Below are positions 45,834 through 55,667 of a stretch of 64,000 nucleotides of DNA, piece by piece; the stretch's first letter is position 1, and each line of letters begins with the position of its first letter. The DNA comes from Saccharopolyspora oryzae (lineage in GTDB: Bacteria; Actinomycetota; Actinomycetes; Mycobacteriales; Pseudonocardiaceae): contig NZ_JAQGLA010000012.1 of the NCBI RefSeq assembly GCF_027853915.1, positions 95,132 to 159,131 on the forward strand, written 5' to 3'. A program made the position numbers and the translations under genes. A model generated the notes under the pieces. That model saw only the letters and a program-made list of their open reading frames with translations, was not told the DNA's origin and ran no database searches.

Positions 45834-46555
45834 CTTCGGCTGTTCTCGCCCTCGGGCGCACGGAGTGGAAGCTGCTGTCGCGGAACAAGGCCGTGCTGCT
45901 CAGCGCGACGACCGTGCCGCTGCTGCTCGGATTCGCGTTGGCCAACCACATCCCCGACGGCGCGGGCCCGCTCGCCTGGGCCGGAGCGCTGGGCATGCAG
46001 CTGCTGGCCGTCCAGGGCTTCACCGTCTACTTCACCACGACCGCGACCCTGGCCAGCCGCCGCGAGGACCGCTACCTCAAGCGGCTGCGCAGCGGAGAGG
46101 TGTCGGACGCGGTGGTCTTGGGCGGGCTGCTGCTACCGGTGGTCCTGCTGGGACTCGCTCAAACCGCGGTGGTGATCGCCATCGCCTTCGCCATGGGCGC
46201 CCCGACACCGGTCAACCCGCTCCCGCTGGTGCTGGCCGTGCTGCTCGGGACCGCGATGTTCCTGGCAGCGGGCGCGGCCACCAGCGCCTGGACCGCGAGC
46301 TCGGAACAGGCGCAGATCACCACCATGCCCTGGTTCATGGTGCTGATCGGCGGAGCGGTGTGGCTGTCGATGAGCGCCGAGGTCGCGCCGCAGATGTACC
46401 TCGTGCCCAGCAGCGGCGTGATGGACCTGGCGCGCGCGGCGATGACCGGCGCAAGCGCGCTGGACGTCCTCCCGGCCCTCGGCTCCCTCCTGGGCTGGAC
46501 GGCCCTGCTGGCGCTGCTCTCCCGCACCTGGTTCCGCTGGGAACCCCGCGCTTGA
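45830..46555 (+). CDS. ABC-2 type permease
   Basis: 241 residues with six predicted membrane segments, starting MTSAVLALGRTEWKLLSRNKAVLL, the amphipathic lead-in of ABC-2 permeases, and ending at a cytoplasmic WFRWEPRA tail. Forms the channel for the preceding ATPase. Confidence 0.9.
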   Translation: MTSAVLALGRTEWKLLSRNKAVLLSATTVPLLLGFALANHIPDGAGPLAWAGALGMQLLAVQGFTVYFTTTATLASRREDRYLKRLRSGEVSDAVVLGGLLLPVVLLGLAQTAVVIAIAFAMGAPTPVNPLPLVLAVLLGTAMFLAAGAATSAWTASSEQAQITTMPWFMVLIGGAVWLSMSAEVAPQMYLVPSSGVMDLARAAMTGASALDVLPALGSLLGWTALLALLSRTWFRWEPRA

Positions 46556-46561
46556 GCGGCA

Positions 46562-46598
46562 GCCGGTTTCGCGAGCTCGGGGGTCTCGCGAAACCGGC
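46562..46598. terminator. Bidirectional hairpin between the permease and pmt
   Basis: GCCGGTTTCGCGAG (46562-46575) with its complement (46585-46598), 9-nt loop, between convergent stops. Confidence 0.85.
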
Positions 46599-46600
46599 CC

Positions 46601-48175
46601 TCAGCGCCAGGAGGGGAGCCAGAGCTCCGCTTGCCAGTGCTCCGGGGTGATCGGGTCGCCGTTGAGGACCGGCCAGAGCCAGATGAAGTTCGCGACCACC
46701 AGGCCCACGTACAGGGCCACCGCGAGCAGGCCGGTCCGGCGCCGTTCGAAGTTGTGCTGCCGGGTGCCGAGGACCTCGCCCAGCACCAGCACGATGCCCA
46801 GGACCAGGAACGGGGCCAGCGGCGTCGCGTAGAAGTAGTACATCTGGCGGTCCAGGTTGAGGAACCACGGCAGGTAGCCCGCGCCGTAGCCCACCAGCAC
46901 CGCGGCGTAGCGCCAGTCCATCCGGCTCGTCGCCCGCCAGACCGCCCAGCCCGCGACCGGCAGCGACAGCCACCACATCGCCGGCGTGCCGATCAGCATC
47001 GTCGCCTCGACGCAGTTGGCCCGGCCGCAGCCCGGCATCCCGGACTCGTAGTAGTAGAGCATCGGGCGCATGCCCATCGGCCACGCCCACGGCTTGGACT
47101 CCCACGGGTGCGGCGTCTTCGGCGTCACCAGGTGGGTGTGGAAGTCCAGCACGTTGAGCTGGTAGAAGATCAGCGACCGCAGCGGATCCGGCAGGAACCC
47201 GGCGCCGACGTCGTCGTGGAGGAGCACGGCGTGCCGGTCGGTGGCCGTCTCGCTGGCGAACCACATCGCCCAGGTGCCGAAGTACACCAGCAGCGGGATC
47301 GCCACCAGCGACCACAGCGCGGGCGCGGTGTCGCGCAGCAGCGCGGCCCGCCACGGGCGCGGCACCCCGGCCGAACGCCGGGCCAGCGCATCCCAGATCA
47401 CGCTGAGCAGGCCGAACGCCATGATGTAGTAGATGCCGTTCCACTTGACGCCGCAGGCCAGCCCGAGCATCAGCCCCGCGCCGAACCGCCACCAGCGGAA
47501 CCCCAGCCGCGGACCCCAGCGGCTGTCGGCCAGCCTGCCGTCCACGCAGACCTGCCACATCCGGCTGCGCACCTGGTCGCGGTCCACCAGCAGGCAAGCG
47601 AACGCGGCCAGCAGGAACATCGCCTGGAAGATGTCGAGCATCCCGACGCGGGACTGCACGTGGCTGACCCCGTCGCAGATCAGCAGGATGCCGGCGATCG
47701 CGCCGAGCATCGTGGAGCGCGTCATCCGGCGGGCGATGCGCACGACCAGCAGCACCATCAGCGCGCCGCTCAGCGCGGCCACGATCCGCCAGCCCCACGG
47801 GTTGTAGCCCAGCAGCCACTCGCCGATCGCGATCATCTGCTTGCCGACCGGCGGGTGCGCGACGAGCTCGTAACCGGGGTTGTCCTCGTAGCCGCCGTTG
47901 CGCAGCATCTGCCACGCCTGCGGCACGTAGTGCTTCTCGTCGAAGACCGGCGTGCCCTCGTTGGTCGCCCGGCCGAGATCCCACAGCCGCACGACCACGG
48001 CGACCAGCGTGATCGCGAGGGTGACGAGCCAGCCGCGGAGCCGGTCGGAGGGCATCGTCACGTCCAGCAGCGGGAGCGGATCGCTCTCGCCCGGTTGCCG
48101 CGCCGGTGGTGTGCGGCCGACGTGGACGAGGTCGTCGGCGCTGCGGCCACCGGGATTGGGGACGAGGACGCTCAC
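46601..48175 (-). CDS. pmt: Protein O-mannosyltransferase (PMT family)
   Basis: About 524 residues, polytopic GT-C enzyme. The first loop holds the catalytic Asp/Glu pair in NEGTPVFDEKHYVPQAWQM, and HPPVGKQMIAIGEWLLG and GMLDIFQAMFLLAAFA are PMT motifs; around ten membrane segments follow. It transfers mannose from polyprenyl-phosphate mannose to Ser/Thr of proteins during Sec export, as Rv1002c does. Divergent from rsmI, as in mycobacteria. The frame is open to 48388 but the extra N-terminus would be translated from a family B repeat; GTG 48175 is favoured. Confidence 0.9.
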   Translation of the reverse strand: MSVLVPNPGGRSADDLVHVGRTPPARQPGESDPLPLLDVTMPSDRLRGWLVTLAITLVAVVVRLWDLGRATNEGTPVFDEKHYVPQAWQMLRNGGYEDNPGYELVAHPPVGKQMIAIGEWLLGYNPWGWRIVAALSGALMVLLVVRIARRMTRSTMLGAIAGILLICDGVSHVQSRVGMLDIFQAMFLLAAFACLLVDRDQVRSRMWQVCVDGRLADSRWGPRLGFRWWRFGAGLMLGLACGVKWNGIYYIMAFGLLSVIWDALARRSAGVPRPWRAALLRDTAPALWSLVAIPLLVYFGTWAMWFASETATDRHAVLLHDDVGAGFLPDPLRSLIFYQLNVLDFHTHLVTPKTPHPWESKPWAWPMGMRPMLYYYESGMPGCGRANCVEATMLIGTPAMWWLSLPVAGWAVWRATSRMDWRYAAVLVGYGAGYLPWFLNLDRQMYYFYATPLAPFLVLGIVLVLGEVLGTRQHNFERRRTGLLAVALYVGLVVANFIWLWPVLNGDPITPEHWQAELWLPSWR

Positions 48176-48245
48176 GACCCCCGATCGTAGGAGACAAGAG
48201 CTCCTCCCGGTCCGGCGACGGGGCAGGTCGCTCGTACCGGGGGCT

Positions 48246-48309
48246 CGCAGTTTCAATTGAAACTGCGATTTCCCGTGCCTGGGTTCCGCAGTTTCAATTG
48301 AAACTGCGG
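48246..48309. repeat. Family B palindrome pair, locus 2
   Basis: A 22-bp perfect palindrome (48246-48267) and a 24-bp perfect palindrome (48286-48309) share the core GCAGTTTCAATTGAAACTGC. The spacer, read on the minus strand, is GGAACCCAGGCACGG..., the same as at locus 3 (63316-63379). It lies in the divergent pmt-rsmI gap. Confidence 0.95.
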
Positions 48310-48402
48310 TCCACGGGCGTGTCGTCGGCCCGACATGCCGGGGCGCGTCGGGGTGATGACCGGCGGGGAGCCGGGGTGCTGTCGTCATTAGGCTTGGCGG
48401 TC

Positions 48403-49239
48403 ATGGACTCCGGCACGTTGCTGCTCGCCGCCACGCCCCTCGGGGACATCCGCGACGCCTCCGCGCGGCTGATCGAGGCGCTCGGCTCGGCCGACGTCGT
48501 CGCCGCCGAGGACACCCGCAGGGTCCGGGCGCTGGCCAGCTCCCTCGAAGTCGCGTTGACCGGCAAGGTCGTCAGCTACTACGAGGCCGTCGAGTCCGCA
48601 CGAGCCCCGATGCTGCTCGACGCTCTGCGCGAGGGACGCACGGTCCTGCTTGTCACCGACGCCGGCATGCCCAGCGTGTCCGACCCCGGGTACCGGCTGG
48701 TGACGGCGTGCATCGAGGCGCAGCTGCCGGTGACCTGCCTGCCGGGGCCGTCCGCGGTCACCACCGCGCTGGCGGTGTCCGGGCTGCCGTCCGACCGCTT
48801 CTGCTTCGACGGCTTCCCGCCGCGCAAGCAGGGGGAGCGGCGGCGCTGGTTCGGCCGGCTGGTCGCGGAAGAGCGGACCTGCGTGTTCTTCGAAGCGCCG
48901 CACCGGCTCGCCGACGCGCTGGCCGACGCCGTGGAGGTGCTCGGCGGGGAGCGGCGCGCGGCGGTGTGCCGCGAGCTGACCAAGACCTACGAGGAGATCC
49001 GCCGCGGCACCCTCGCGGAGCTGGCGGACTGGGCCGCCGAAGGCGTCCGCGGGGAGATCACCGTGGTGCTCGGCGGAGCCGAGCCGGCGGCGCCGTCGGA
49101 CCCGGCGGAGCTGGTGGACCAGGTGGAGCAGCGCGCAGCGGAAGGCATGCGCCTGAAGGACGCGGTGGCGGAGGTCGCGGAGCTCTCGGGCGTCCGGAAG
49201 AAGGAGCTCTACGACGCGGTCCTAGCCGCCCGCCGCTGA
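48403..49239 (+). CDS. rsmI: 16S rRNA (cytidine-1402-2'-O)-methyltransferase RsmI
   Basis: 278 residues, tetrapyrrole-methylase fold: LLLAATPLGDIRDAS, VVAAEDTRRVRALA, LVTDAGMPSVSDPGYRLV and CLPGPSAVTTALAVSGLPSDRFCFDGFPPRK. With SAM it methylates the ribose of C1402 in the 16S rRNA. Divergent from pmt, as for Rv1002c/Rv1003. Confidence 0.95.
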   Translation: MDSGTLLLAATPLGDIRDASARLIEALGSADVVAAEDTRRVRALASSLEVALTGKVVSYYEAVESARAPMLLDALREGRTVLLVTDAGMPSVSDPGYRLVTACIEAQLPVTCLPGPSAVTTALAVSGLPSDRFCFDGFPPRKQGERRRWFGRLVAEERTCVFFEAPHRLADALADAVEVLGGERRAAVCRELTKTYEEIRRGTLAELADWAAEGVRGEITVVLGGAEPAAPSDPAELVDQVEQRAAEGMRLKDAVAEVAELSGVRKKELYDAVLAARR

Positions 49240-49251
49240 CCCACCGTGGTC

Positions 49252-49297
49252 CGCAAATTCAATGGAAATCGGACCTCCGATTTCCATTGCATTTGCG
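49252..49297. repeat. Family A palindrome, intergenic copy
   Basis: 46 bp starting CGCAAATTCAATGGAAATCG, identical to the copy inside the MRF/CobW-like gene except for one central base and one base in the right arm. Centred between the convergent stops of rsmI (49239) and pabB (49310), 12 bp from each, it looks like a terminator in this setting. Confidence 0.93.
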
Positions 49298-49309
49298 TCG
49301 GGGGACGAG

Positions 49310-50590
49310 CTAGGGGCGGTCGTCCGGGGTGAGGAGGGCCAGGGCCGGGGCGGCTTTGGCGAGGACTTCGCGCCATTCGAGGTTCGGGTCCGAGTCGGCG
49401 GTGATCCCGCCGCCGACGCCCAGGTGGAACAGTCCGTCGGCGTGTTCCAGGGTTCGGATGGCCACGTTGAGCTCCAGGCCCGCGACCGGCGAGAACATGC
49501 CGACCGCGCCGCAGTAGACGTCGCGCGGCTGCGACTCCAGCTCGGCGATGATCTCCAGCGCCCGCACCTTCGGCGCACCCGTCACCGAGGCGGGCGGGAA
49601 CGTCGCCGCCAGCAGCTCCGAGTTCGGCAGGTCTTCGGGGACTTCCGCCCGCACGTCCGAAACCAGGTGCCACACGCCCGGGTGCGGTTGCACGTCCAGC
49701 AGCCGCGGCACGGTGACCCGCCCGACCTCGGCGACGCGGCCCAGGTCGTTGCGCGCCATGTCCACGATCATCACGTTCTCCGCGATGTCCTTCGCGGACG
49801 AACGCAGCAGGTCGGCGTTGCCGTCGTCCTGCGGGCCGCGGCGCGGCAGCGTGCCCTTGATCGGGCTGGAGTGCACCACGCGCCCGCGCCGGGTCAGGAA
49901 CAGCTCGGGGGACAGCGACGCGATCGCGCCCCACCGCCCGGCCACGTACGCCGCCCGCGCCGGCCGGAAACGCGAACTGCCCTCGGCGAACACCTCCAGC
50001 GGATCGCCCTCGAACGGCACCTCGAAGCGGCTGCAGATGTTGGCCTGGAAGATCTCGCCCGCGCCGATCGCCTCGACGCAGCCCAGAACGGCCTTGCCGT
50101 GCTCGTCGGGATCCGGGCCCCGCACCGGCCCGGCCGTCCACCCGGCAGGCGGCGGGTCCTCCGCGCGGACCAGGTCGGCGAGCTCGGCGATCAGCTCGGG
50201 CGGAACCCCGCCCAGCGCCTCGAACCACCACTGCCCGCTCGAGTCGCGTCGGAGCACGTGATCGGCCCACCCCCACGCGGCCGTCGGCAGCCGGCGGGGG
50301 TGCAGGTGCTGGCCGGGATCGGTGAGCCCGTAACCGAGGTAGCCGATCCAGCCGCCGCCGACCGTGCCGGGCTCGGCGGACGTCGCAGCGGTGTCCAACG
50401 TCGTGAAGGCGCGCTCGGGCGGGACGGCGTCGATCCGCACCGACGGTGCGAGGACGGCGGAGCCGCCGAACCAGTCGCCGGTCAGCGCGGCGGGCGGAGG
50501 CAGTCCGCGGCGGCGCGCGCGAACCGCGAGACGGCGCAGCACCTGCTCGGCGCTCGCCGTCCCGTCGATCGGCTGGGTGAGGACGGGCAC
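49310..50590 (-). CDS. pabB: Aminodeoxychorismate synthase component I
   Basis: 426 residues of the chorismate-binding family: GEIFQANICSRFEVPFEG, SLSPELFLTRRGRVVHSSPIKGTLPRRG, KDIAENVMIVDMARNDLGRVAEVGRV and FPPASVTGAPKVRALEII. The PIKGT sequence is typical of PabB rather than anthranilate synthase. It aminates chorismate toward p-aminobenzoate and folate. GTG 50590 chosen; position matches Rv1005c. Confidence 0.92.
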   Translation of the reverse strand: MPVLTQPIDGTASAEQVLRRLAVRARRRGLPPPAALTGDWFGGSAVLAPSVRIDAVPPERAFTTLDTAATSAEPGTVGGGWIGYLGYGLTDPGQHLHPRRLPTAAWGWADHVLRRDSSGQWWFEALGGVPPELIAELADLVRAEDPPPAGWTAGPVRGPDPDEHGKAVLGCVEAIGAGEIFQANICSRFEVPFEGDPLEVFAEGSSRFRPARAAYVAGRWGAIASLSPELFLTRRGRVVHSSPIKGTLPRRGPQDDGNADLLRSSAKDIAENVMIVDMARNDLGRVAEVGRVTVPRLLDVQPHPGVWHLVSDVRAEVPEDLPNSELLAATFPPASVTGAPKVRALEIIAELESQPRDVYCGAVGMFSPVAGLELNVAIRTLEHADGLFHLGVGGGITADSDPNLEWREVLAKAAPALALLTPDDRP

Positions 50591-50682
50591 GGCGCCAGTA
50601 TGGCCCTGCCCGACATCAAGGCCCACGGCCGCCAACAGCCTTCCTTGCCTGCGGAAACATCATTTCCGCGTACGGTGTCGGC

Positions 50683-51705
50683 ATGGTGCGCGTGTTGGGT
50701 GCGACGAGGCTCACCCGGATCACCGGCGAGGATTCGGTCAACCGCACCGCCAGCCGGTTCGGGATCACCGCGACTGACCTGGGGATCTTGTGGGACGACG
50801 GGCGGGGCGGGGTGCTGGTCGCGTTCGGCGACACCTACGGCGAGGGCTGGGGCGGGCACGGCGCCGGGCCCAAGCACGCCGACTGGCGGTTCAACGTCAT
50901 CGCCCGGTCCACCAACACCGATCTCGACGCCGGGCTGAAGTTCGACTGGGTCTTCCCGCGCGATGACGGAACCGCTGGTCAGTGCCTGCCCGGCGACCCC
51001 GGCTGCCGCGAGCACACCGTCATCCCGACCGCCGGCATCGCCGTCGGCGGCCGCAACTACCTGCACTACATGTCCGTGCGCCGCTGGGGGATGCCGGGCG
51101 TGTGGCACACCAACTACGGCGCGCTGGCCTACTCCGACGACGGCGGGCTGACCTGGGCGAAGTCGACGACGGCGGTCTGGCCGAACCGCGGCCAGCGCTG
51201 GTGGAGCCGCTTGCGGCGGCGGAACCCGGGCGGCCACCCGTTCCAGATGATCGGCTTCGCCGGGGTCGTGGACGGCCGCGTGCACCTCCTCGGCACGCCG
51301 AGCGGGCGGTTCGGCGCCGGGCACCTGGCCCGCGTCGACGCCGACGGCCTGCTGGAACCGGCGGCGTACGAGTACTGGACCGGCACCGGCTGGAGCAGCG
51401 ACGCGTACGCCGCCGAACCGGTGCTCAGCGCCCCGGTCGCAGAGCTGTCCGTGCAGTTCAACAGCCACTTCGGGGAGTGGTTCGCGGTCCACCTGGACGA
51501 GCACCGCGCGGCGATCGTGCTGCGCACGGCCCCGGAGCTGACCGGCCCGTGGACCGACGGCGAGGTCCTCGTCTCCGGCGCCCAGTACCCCGCCCTCTAC
51601 GGCGGCTACCAGCACCCGTGGTCCGCCGACGGCCCGGCGATCCACTTCACCCTGACCCAGTGGGGTCCCTACAACGTCGACCTCTTCCGCGCCGACCTCG
51701 CCTGA
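50683..51705 (+). CDS. DUF4185 protein, possible arabinan-active glycosidase relative
   Basis: 340 residues, beta-propeller-like: GILWDDGRGGVLVAFGDTYGEGW, YLHYMSVRRWG, NYGALAYSDDGGLTW and YPALYGGYQHPWSADGPAIHFTLTQWGPYNVDLF. These fit DUF4185; some members are endo-D-arabinanases (GH183) in mycobacteria. No signal peptide is seen at the chosen ATG and none is encoded just upstream, odd for a wall-active enzyme. Function therefore open. Confidence 0.75.
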   Translation: MVRVLGATRLTRITGEDSVNRTASRFGITATDLGILWDDGRGGVLVAFGDTYGEGWGGHGAGPKHADWRFNVIARSTNTDLDAGLKFDWVFPRDDGTAGQCLPGDPGCREHTVIPTAGIAVGGRNYLHYMSVRRWGMPGVWHTNYGALAYSDDGGLTWAKSTTAVWPNRGQRWWSRLRRRNPGGHPFQMIGFAGVVDGRVHLLGTPSGRFGAGHLARVDADGLLEPAAYEYWTGTGWSSDAYAAEPVLSAPVAELSVQFNSHFGEWFAVHLDEHRAAIVLRTAPELTGPWTDGEVLVSGAQYPALYGGYQHPWSADGPAIHFTLTQWGPYNVDLFRADLA

Positions 51706-51821
51706 CCCGCCCCGGCGCGCGTACGGGTGAACTCGGCGGTCGATCAGGCGCGTCGCGTCACCTCGGCGATCCGAGTCCGTTGTGTTTCGGAAAACGCCCC
51801 GCGACGAGGTGAGGTCGGAAC

Positions 51822-52670
51822 ATGCGGATCAGAGGTGTCCTGGCCGGACTGGCGGCGCTGCTCGCGGTCACGGCGACCCCGGCGGCTGCCGCGCCAGCCA
51901 ACGTCGAGCCCGCCCCGCCCGGCGTCAACGACTGGAGCTGCCAGCCCAGCGAGCAGCACCCGACGCCCGTGGTGCTGGTGCACGGCCTCGGCGGATCCGC
52001 CCCGACGAACTGGGCGTACCTGGGGCCGAAGCTGGTCGACGAGGGCTACTGCGTGTTCGCGCTGACCTACGGACGCCCACCGCTGGTGCCGCCGCTCACC
52101 GGCGGCTTCTCGCCGATGGAGGAGAGCGCCCCCGAGCTCGCGGCCTTCGTGGACGAGGTGCTGGCCGCGACCGGTGCGGAGAAGGTCGACCTGGTCGGCC
52201 ACTCCGAGGGGACCGTGATGCCGCAGTACTACCTGAAGTTCCTCGGCGGCGCCGACGAGGTTCAGCGCTACGTCGCGATCACCCCGCTCTACGACGGCAC
52301 CACGCTGCAGAACACCACCGAGCTGCTCGACCGGATCGCCGAGGAGATCCCGGTCGTCGGCCAGATCCCGGACGAGCTGTGCGGCGCGTGCCGGCAGTTC
52401 TTCAAGGGCTCCGACTTCATGCAGAAGCTCAACGAGGGCGGCGCGGCGGTCCCGGGCGTCGAGTACACGACGATCATGACGAAGTACGACCAGCTGGTCA
52501 CCCCGTACACCAGCGGCTACCTCGACGCCCCCAACGCGACCAACACCGTCCTCCAGGACGTCTGCCCGAACGACTACTCCGAACACGTCGCGGTCGCCTT
52601 CAACCCCCACGTCGCCGACCTCGTCCTGAACGCCCTGGATCCGGCCAACGCCCGCCCGGTCCGCTGCTGA
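51822..52670 (+). CDS. Secreted lipase/esterase, alpha/beta hydrolase (LipA/EstB-like)
   Basis: 282 residues with a Sec signal peptide (MRIRGVLAGLAALLAVTATPAAA). TPVVLVHGLGGSAPTNWAYL forms the oxyanion loop, GHSEGTVMPQYYL carries the nucleophilic Ser, the acid lies in the TKYDQLVTP region, and His in NDYSEHVAV. This order is that of actinobacterial lipase class 2. Cysteines at 41, 66 and later pairs suggest disulfides outside the cell. Confidence 0.88.
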   Translation: MRIRGVLAGLAALLAVTATPAAAAPANVEPAPPGVNDWSCQPSEQHPTPVVLVHGLGGSAPTNWAYLGPKLVDEGYCVFALTYGRPPLVPPLTGGFSPMEESAPELAAFVDEVLAATGAEKVDLVGHSEGTVMPQYYLKFLGGADEVQRYVAITPLYDGTTLQNTTELLDRIAEEIPVVGQIPDELCGACRQFFKGSDFMQKLNEGGAAVPGVEYTTIMTKYDQLVTPYTSGYLDAPNATNTVLQDVCPNDYSEHVAVAFNPHVADLVLNALDPANARPVRC

Positions 52671-52738
52671 CCTGATCGCGCGGGCGGAACCAGGAACCCG
52701 TTCGAGGTCACACCTGCTCGAACCGTAGGCTGGTCGCT

Positions 52739-54532
52739 ATGAGTGCCTCTGTGTTGACCGCTGTGGCTTGGCCCTACGCCAACGGTCCGCGGCACATCGG
52801 CCACGTCTCCGGCTTCGGTGTGCCCTCGGACGTCTTCTCGCGCTACCAGCGAATGGCGGGCAACCAGGTCCTCATGGTGTCCGGCACGGACGAGCACGGC
52901 ACCCCGATCTCGGTGCAGGCCGAGAACGAAGGCCTGACCACGCGTCAGCTCGCGGACAAGTACAACCGGGTCATCGCCGAGGACCTGCAGGGCCTCGGGC
53001 TGTCCTACGACCTGTTCACCCGCACCACCACGGGCAACCACTACGAGGTCGTCCAGCAGATCTTCCTCGCGCTGCACCGCAACGGCTACGTGCTGCCCAA
53101 GACCACGACCGGCGCGATCAGCCCGTCCACCGGCCGCACGCTGCCCGACCGCTACATCGAGGGCACCTGCCCGATCTGCGGTTACGACGGCGCGCGCGGC
53201 GACCAGTGCGACAACTGCGGCAACCAGCTCGACCCGGCCGACCTGATCAACCCGGTGTCGCGGATCAACGGCGAGAAGCCGGAGTTCGTCGAGACCGAGC
53301 ACCTGTTCCTGGACCTGCCCGCCTTCACCGAGTCGCTGGGCAAGTGGCTGTCGACCCGCACCGGCTGGCGGCCCAACGTGCTCAAGTTCGCGCAGAACCT
53401 GGTCGAGGACATGCGGCCGCGCGCGATCAGCCGCGACCTGGACTGGGGCGTGCCGATCCCGCTGGACGGCTGGCGCGACCAGCCGATGAAGCGGTTCTAC
53501 GTGTGGTTCGACGCGGTGATCGGCTACTTGTCGGCCAGCGTCGAGTGGGCCCGCCGGACCGGTGACGCCGACGCCTGGAAGCAGTGGTGGACCGACCCGT
53601 CGGCCAAGGGCTACTACTTCATGGGCAAGGACAACATCACCTTCCACGCCCAGATCTGGCCGACGCTGCTGATGGGCCACAACGGCCAGGGCGACAAGGG
53701 CGGCACGCCCGGCCCGTTCGGCGAGCTGAACCTGCCGGACGAGATCGTCTCCAGCGAGTTCCTCACCATGAGCGGGTCGAAGTTCTCCACCTCCCGCGGC
53801 ACGGTGATCTACGTGCGGGACTTCCTGCGCGAGTTCGGCCCGGACACCCTGCGCTACTTCATCTCGGTGGCCGGCCCTGAGAACCAGGACACCGACTTCA
53901 CCTGGGACGAGTTCGTCCGCCGCACCAACTTCGAGCTGGCCAACGAGTGGGGCAACCTGGTCAACCGCTCCATCTCGATGGCCGCGAAGAACAACGGCGC
54001 GGTGCCCGCCCCGACCGCCCCGCAGGCGGCCGACCAGGAGCTGAAGACGTTGTCCCGCAACGCTTTCGAGACGGTCGGCAAGCACCTGGAGCAGTCCCGG
54101 TTCAAGGCCGCTTCGCAGGAGGCGATGCGGGTGGTCTCGGCCGCGAACAAGTACCTGTCCGACCAGGAGCCGTGGAAGCTCAAGGAGGACCCGGACCGGC
54201 GCGACGCCGTCCTGCACACCGCGCTGCAGGTGGTCTCCGACGCCAACACGCTGCTCACCCCGTTCCTGCCGCACTCGGCGCAGAAGGTGCACGAGCTGCT
54301 GGGCGGCACCGGGGTCTGGGCGGCGCAGCCGGAGATCCGCGAGGTGCAGGACCTGGACGACGCGAGCATCGAGTACCCGGTGCTGATGGGCGAGTACGCG
54401 GCCGAGCAGGCGAAGTGGGAGTCCACCGACATCGAGGTGGGCCGCCCGCTGAACAAGCCGACGCCGCTGTTCGCCAAGCTCGACCCGAAGCTCGGCGAGA
54501 CGGGCCCCGAGTGGGCCCCGATCGAGAGCTGA
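52739..54532 (+). CDS. metG: Methionyl-tRNA synthetase
   Basis: 597 residues. Class I motifs: HIGH (residues 19-22, [11 protein letters not shown]) and the KMSKS equivalent SKFSTSRG; a zinc knuckle [18 protein letters not shown] sits in the connective domain. It charges tRNA-Met. A C-terminal tRNA-binding extension is absent, as in the mycobacterial enzyme. Single-gene transcript with its own terminator. Confidence 0.96.
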   Translation: MSASVLTAVAWPYANGPRHIGHVSGFGVPSDVFSRYQRMAGNQVLMVSGTDEHGTPISVQAENEGLTTRQLADKYNRVIAEDLQGLGLSYDLFTRTTTGNHYEVVQQIFLALHRNGYVLPKTTTGAISPSTGRTLPDRYIEGTCPICGYDGARGDQCDNCGNQLDPADLINPVSRINGEKPEFVETEHLFLDLPAFTESLGKWLSTRTGWRPNVLKFAQNLVEDMRPRAISRDLDWGVPIPLDGWRDQPMKRFYVWFDAVIGYLSASVEWARRTGDADAWKQWWTDPSAKGYYFMGKDNITFHAQIWPTLLMGHNGQGDKGGTPGPFGELNLPDEIVSSEFLTMSGSKFSTSRGTVIYVRDFLREFGPDTLRYFISVAGPENQDTDFTWDEFVRRTNFELANEWGNLVNRSISMAAKNNGAVPAPTAPQAADQELKTLSRNAFETVGKHLEQSRFKAASQEAMRVVSAANKYLSDQEPWKLKEDPDRRDAVLHTALQVVSDANTLLTPFLPHSAQKVHELLGGTGVWAAQPEIREVQDLDDASIEYPVLMGEYAAEQAKWESTDIEVGRPLNKPTPLFAKLDPKLGETGPEWAPIES

Positions 54533-54543
54533 TCCGTCTTGTC

Positions 54544-54581
54544 GAGGGGCATCCGCGGCCGATCGGTCGCGGGTGCCCCTC
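54544..54581 (+). terminator. Hairpin after metG
   Basis: GAGGGGCATCCGCG (54544-54557) pairs with 54568-54581 with one mismatch; 10-nt loop. Confidence 0.75.
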
Positions 54582-54647
54582 ACCCGTGCTGAACGACCGG
54601 AACTCGCGGTCGACGACCTGGGTGCCGCCGGTATTGGGAGGGGTGCG

Positions 54648-55487
54648 ATGAGCAAGCGGGACCGGAAGCGGGAGCTGCCGCCGGTGCCGGAGGCGTTGCC
54701 GGCGCTCGCGGTGGACGCCCACACCCACCTGGACGCCTGCGGCGCGAAGACGCCCGACGAGGTGCGGGCCATTGTGGACCGCGCCGAGTCCGCGGGCATC
54801 GGCCGGGTCGTGACGGTCGCCGACGACATCGCCTCCGCCCAGTGGGCGGTCGAGGCGGCCACCTGGGACGACCGGGTTTTCGCCGCCGTCGCGCTGCACC
54901 CGACCCGCACCAAGGACTTCGCCGATGCGGAGCGCGGCGTGCTGGAGGAGCTCGTCGAGCACCCGCGGGTGGTCGCGGTCGGCGAGACCGGCCTCGACTA
55001 CTACTGGGACTACTCGCCGCCGGAGCCGCAGCAGGAGGCGTTCCGCTGGCACATCGACCTGGCCAAGCGCAGCGGCAAGCCGCTGATGATCCACGACCGC
55101 GACGCGCACCAGGACATCCTGCGGATCCTCGAGGAGGAGGGAGCGCCGGAGAAGGTGGTGTTCCACTGCTTCTCCGGGGACGCCGACTTCGCGCGCGCGT
55201 GCGTGCGCGCGGGGTACGTGCTGTCGTTCGCCGGCACCGCGACCTTCCGCAACGCCAACGCCAAGGGCTTGCGCGAGGCGGCTCAGCTGGTGCCGCTGGA
55301 GCAGATGGTGGTGGAGACCGACGCGCCGTTCCTGACCCCGCACCCCTTCCGGGGACAGCCGAACGAGCCGTACTGCGTCAATTACACCTTGCGGGATCTT
55401 GCCGAACTCCGTGGCATGACACTGGAAGAACTCGTCGTAGCGACCACCGCCACGGCCGAGCGGCTCTTCGCGCTCGATCCGGTGTAA
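54648..55487 (+). CDS. tatD: TatD-family metal-dependent DNase/hydrolase
   Basis: 279 residues: DAHTHLDACG (first metal HxH), VAVGETGLDYYWDYSPPEPQQEAFRWHIDLAKRSGKPLMIHDRDA, VFHCFSGDADFARACV and VVETDAPFLTPHPFRGQPNEP are the TatD signatures with all metal ligands. Likely a 3'-5' nuclease. metG-tatD-rpfB order matches Rv1007c-Rv1009. ATG 54648 chosen over an upstream ATG. Confidence 0.93.
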   Translation: MSKRDRKRELPPVPEALPALAVDAHTHLDACGAKTPDEVRAIVDRAESAGIGRVVTVADDIASAQWAVEAATWDDRVFAAVALHPTRTKDFADAERGVLEELVEHPRVVAVGETGLDYYWDYSPPEPQQEAFRWHIDLAKRSGKPLMIHDRDAHQDILRILEEEGAPEKVVFHCFSGDADFARACVRAGYVLSFAGTATFRNANAKGLREAAQLVPLEQMVVETDAPFLTPHPFRGQPNEPYCVNYTLRDLAELRGMTLEELVVATTATAERLFALDPV

Positions 55488-55667
55488 CCCGGGGCCGCAT
55501 CCGTTCACCGGCAGTTTCTTGATATTGGGCGTTCGACCGCGCCCGCTTGCAGTCCGCTGCGCCCTCCTTACCGTCCACTTCGGAAGCCGGGATGGAGGGC
55601 ATCCCCCGAACTCCGCCGCTGCTAGGCGGAGGCCCTCCTGCCCGGAGGCACAGCAGTCAGGATTGCG

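Noticed and set aside
48176..48388. N-terminal extension of pmt to 48388
   Set aside because: It would be translated through the family B palindromes and has no membrane or PMT features.
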